DNA of 34,459 bases from Gnetum montanum (taxonomy: Eukaryota; Streptophyta; Gnetopsida; Gnetales; Gnetaceae). Positions 31,850 to 34,459 of the stretch are shown in pieces. The stretch is from NCBI GenBank assembly GCA_015680685.1, contig MNCI01004046.1, positions 438,856-473,314 on the forward strand. Reading direction: 5' to 3'. Both the position numbers and the translations under genes were made by a program. How positions within the stretch are numbered: position 1 is the stretch's first letter; every line of letters starts with the position of its first letter. Under the pieces are notes generated by a model. That model searched no databases. It worked only from the letters and a program-made list of their open reading frames with translations, and was not told where the DNA came from.

Positions 31850-32625
31850 ACAACATGAAGAATGCAAAAGAAAATCCTATAACTACAAAATTGGGTGGAA
31901 CTCATGTAGTTCCTGGTGGTGGTGGCTCCTCCATGGGTGCCTTTCCCTTATCTTGTGCTCCAGGTCTTGGGGTTTGATGGCATTGAAGTATGACCTAGAT
32001 TTTCTCCTCTTGTAAGGCCTTGAGTGCCTTGGTGTGCACGTAAGTTTACGCTTGTTCCATAGAGGCATCCCAGTTAGCCTTCTCTTTTTCTTCCACCACC
32101 CTTTTATTCTCTGCCAATATTTTATTAAGTTGCTTAGTTCTGAAAGTGTCTATCTGGTTCTAAGCAACCTTTGGCCATATATTTGGAAGGTTTAATACTT
32201 CCGAAATGGCTTGAGAAAAGAAATCAATAGTCACACCACAAATGTTAACCATGGTGCCTTCTTCTTTGTTGTGCCAAAATTGGTACGGTTCCCCTAAGTA
32301 CTAGGCATCACTTTCAAAGAGAGTAGGCCACAATGGGGATCCTTTGAGGTGATCTTGAATGGCCTCCAAAGAAAATTCTATGAAAGGTCAAAAGTTTAAT
32401 TCCACAATCCTAGGGCAATGTGAGATATCGTCCCTCTTCAGACATTGCAGCAGCTCCTCCTTCTACTTGCCTTGATTGTATAGTGACAGGGTCTTCTTGA
32501 TGGATACTAAATGATTATTCTTCATGCTCTACATGTTGTTTGATAGGAACTTTTCCTTCACCTCTCCTAGGTCGCTTGATCACACTTTGAGTAGGACCTT
32601 GCTGTTGTCTACATTTTGGGGCCAT
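31850..32625 (-). pseudogene. Decayed minus-strand retroelement ORF (gag-like or env-position ORF)
   Basis: It starts at an ATG at 32625 (MAPKCRQQQGPTQSVIKRPR). Blocks in shifted frames follow: FSLEAIQDHLKGSPLWPTLF, VNICGVTIDFFSQAISEVLN, ENKRVVEEKEKANWDASMEQ, KALKALQEEKI and a Pro-rich GKAPMEEPPPPG. The GVTIDFFSxxAIxxxLxLP block recalls proteins annotated as plant transposon proteins in Athila-type elements (family reading: RGVxVDFSxxAINxxLxLP). The charged stretch would form a coiled coil. Stops and shifts break it. It lies between a possible PBS (32628-32646) and a polypurine tract next to LTR C. It is thus either the only ORF of a short element or the 3' ORF of a longer one. The function is unknown. 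Confidence 0.6.
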
Positions 32626-32627
32626 CT

Positions 32628-32646
32628 GCAATCACACGGGGCCAAT
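32628..32646 (-). other. Possible primer-binding site or splice acceptor
   Basis: The minus strand reads TTACTAACA then ATTGGCCCCGTGTGATTGCAG, then the ATG of the ORF. It resembles the Tat-type junction CTAACA + TTGGCGCCGTCTGTGGG. It also has the form of a branch point (TACTAAC) and acceptor (TTGCAG). I favour the PBS reading; see the findings. Confidence 0.45.
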
Positions 32647-33106
32647 TGTTAGTAAGGTTGTTACCAAAGTTATGTTATACCTTACTGCGTGCCTTAATAA
32701 ATTTTCTTTATCTTCATGTGACATTAATTAATATGTCCCTGAAAGATTATAATATTTAATCCTCTTTACTTAGATGGTTTCCAAATCTAGTTTCCTAGTA
32801 TAACTAAGGAAATGAAATTTTTTTGGCACATTTATCTGTAATTTTATAACTAATTACCCTTAATAATTTATTTTTGGAAATGATGAATTTCAAAAAACAT
32901 TATGTGATATTCAGAATGTGCCCCTTCCCCACAACTAAGCTGAACACTCTGGGTTCAAGTAGGTTCAAACGGAATGAAAATCAGAGTACCAGTGAGCGAG
33001 TTATGGATATGAAAGCAAGAGACCTACAATCGTGAGTCATAGAGAGAAATTTGAAAAACTTCCCCTACATGAATAGTTGAAATGATGTTGATTAGCACAG
33101 GGGGTC

Positions 33107-33120
33107 ACATATATATATAT
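33107..33120 (-). promoter_or_regulatory. TATA-like stretch of LTR-like block D
   Basis: ATATATATATATGT on the minus strand, about 12 bp downstream of the palindrome array. Confidence 0.5.
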
Positions 33121-33132
33121 TCTTTTTGATGC

Positions 33133-33200
33133 AATATTGCGTACGCGATAGAACAAATGTGATATTGCGTCGTCCATGATATCACGTACGCGATATCGCG
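33133..33200 (-). promoter_or_regulatory. Second GATATC/GTAC 14-bp palindrome array
   Basis: GATATC-like cores start at 33133 (AATATT), 33147 (GATAGA), 33161 (GATATT), 33178 (GATATC) and 33192 (GATATC), with steps of 14, 14, 17 and 14 bp. CGTACG spacers occur between the first and second and between the fourth and fifth cores. The unit is the same as at 31577-31690 but the flanks are unrelated. Confidence 0.82.
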
Positions 33201-33219
33201 ACCTATCGATGTTAGGGCA

Positions 33220-34004
33220 CCTTATAGAATGTACCAAATTTTTAATATTTTTTTGAAATTAAATGATGTAAACTAAGGACATATGGATGAGTGTTAAAGG
33301 GTTCCAAGGTAATTCAACTAGTTCTAAAGGCATGAAAATTATGATGGTATGGAATTTATCAATAAGGACCTCAGATGGTAAGGGGGAGAAAAAGGCTGTG
33401 ATGGTTCACAGGAACATTTGAATTGGAGGGATAGTAATAAGGGAAAGAATATCATTGATAATACGTTGAGGGTAATAGATGGTGTGCAGAAGATGTGTTA
33501 TGAGCACAAATTACAAAAATTATGCAAGTGGGTCCTCCCCAAAGTAGGTTCCAACCTCTAATGCCCTTGCGTAAGCACACCTCAAAATGTCCGTAGGAAC
33601 TAGAAGGGTTAAATGTAATCCACACTAGTTCCACAAAACACACACATGTAAGTATCATCGGAATGAGGTAAGAATTCTACGCTACATAAGACATGAGCTA
33701 CAATTACATGAACAGTGAGATGAGATGGACTATAGAAGGGATTATAGAGATTGGGACATGAGGTAACTGACCCAGAGCACAATGAATCCTGTGTGTAAAG
33801 CATGATTAATGTGTCATTAACTTGTCGTTCCAAGATCAGGATCAAGCCCATTCCTCTGATCAGTGAGACTACATTGTTTCATCTCATGATGAGTGACTAT
33901 GATAATATCATAACAACAAGGCATACAATCACTTGGCATTTTGTTCAAGGGAGGAGTGATTTTTTCTTTGTGGAACTTTCTTTGTTTTTTTCTTATTACT
34001 AAAT
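33220..34004. other. Unassigned sequence, no gene supported
   Basis: Several short open frames on both strands, none resembling a known family. No LTR end could be placed. Confidence 0.4.
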
Positions 34005-34420
34005 CTAGAAAAGCCACCAACCCTCAGGCATGGGTGCATGTCTTTCCACTGGGACCCCCTAGAATAACATTGGATTTTTGAGTGCCTTTTGATTACTCTT
34101 ACTCCCATTTTGCGTTAGATCTACAAGGATCTTAGTACAACCATGTTGCATGATAACTCTCACAGATGTCACATCCTAATCATTCCCTCTTGGTCCATCC
34201 TTCTTCATTCTGGGTACAATGAACACAAAATTAATTTTAAGTTTTAAGAATGTCAAAAATATCATTGTACCCTCGAACAAAACCTCTTATTTGTAGAATG
34301 GATGAGTGGGTGTAATGGGCTCATTGTCCAAATAGTTGATCACTCGAGACTCAATAACATAGAACACACCTGAACCAATGAGCCACATGGGTGTTTTATT
34401 CATAGATGAGATTTCTTATA
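34005..34420 (-). pseudogene. Unidentified decayed minus-strand coding remnant
   Basis: One minus-strand frame runs about 135 codons with only four stops (MNKTPMWLIGSGVFYVIESR at the start, VRVIMQHGCTKILVDLTQNG and ERHAPMPEGWWLF later), which is more open than the surroundings. A second frame carries FCVHCTQ, then LGCDICESYHATW and DPCRSNAKWE, spaced like a degenerate PHD-type zinc finger. The two readings exclude each other locally unless a frameshift lies between. I do not recognise the gene; it is likely part of a retroelement. Confidence 0.3.
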
Positions 34421-34459
34421 AAAAGATAAAAAGAAAAAAAGACAAAAAGATAAAACAAG

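Larger units (their letters stand above)
32647..33219 (-). repeat. Minus-strand LTR-like block (family D)
   Basis: The inner end is defined by TTACTAACA next to the putative PBS. The outer end is tentatively placed at about 33219, where the minus strand would start TGCCCTAACATCG. It contains a GATATC array and a TATA stretch in U3-like order. Apart from the array it does not resemble LTR C, so the two are not an LTR pair in any simple way. Confidence 0.45.

Noticed and set aside
32647-32655. TACTAAC as proof of a spliced ORF
   Set aside because: The same bases fit the common LTR end CTAACA followed by a TTGG... primer-binding site, so splicing cannot be claimed from sequence alone.
1-34459. 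tRNA genes, complete rRNA genes, organellar insertions
   Set aside because: None seen on either strand beyond the 5S-like fragment; no plastid or mitochondrial gene fragments were recognised.

Overview
This window is non-coding plant nuclear DNA, rich in A+T and built almost entirely of old, mutually nested LTR retrotransposons and their debris. I found no intact host gene. The evidence for a plant is: Ty1/copia and Ty3/gypsy pol fragments of plant type; primer-binding sites resembling the complement of plant initiator tRNA-Met and tRNA-Asp; LTR pairs with 5-bp target-site duplications; and a decayed CCR4-type nuclease sequence. The heavy decay of every copy would suit a large, slowly purged genome such as a gymnosperm, but the species cannot be fixed from sequence alone.

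Layout. Positions 1-248 are the 3' end of an LTR (family A) inserted in a Sirevirus-like copia element. Pol fragments of that element run from 306 to 2036 and its 3' LTR is about 8412-9505. Nested inside it is a complete but non-autonomous LTR retrotransposon at 2573-8035, with an exact ATAAG target duplication. It carries a 5S-rRNA-like segment, two minisatellites and an apparently intronless copy of a CCR4-family deadenylase (5863-7010) in place of gag-pol. From 9506 to about 17.6 kb there are no recognisable genes: a ~278-bp tandem duplication, a small GC-richer island and AT-rich sequence. A tandem array of ~540-680-bp units covers 17.64-26.24 kb, broken by a purine-rich block and by a minus-strand copia element at 18818-22762 (exact GATTT duplication). 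Each unit carries, on the minus strand, a primer-binding-site-like motif and a gag-like peptide motif. From 26238 a plus-strand gypsy element (LTR, tRNA-Asp-type PBS, gag, protease, start of RT) is cut at 30818 by a minus-strand LTR (30819-31707). Then follow a decayed minus-strand ORF (31850-32625), a second, unrelated minus-strand LTR-like block (32647 to about 33219) and unidentified sequence.

The most striking pattern crosses element families. Four LTRs of at least three families carry an array of short palindromes on a 14-bp register with occasional 17-20-bp steps. In the three LTRs with a clear TATA box, the array lies just upstream of it. The palindrome core differs (AGATGTCT, ATYGACAT or GATATC), while the spacing is kept. 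Two otherwise dissimilar LTRs share the same GATATC/GTAC 14-mer. The second notable system is the host-gene-capturing element at 2573-8035.
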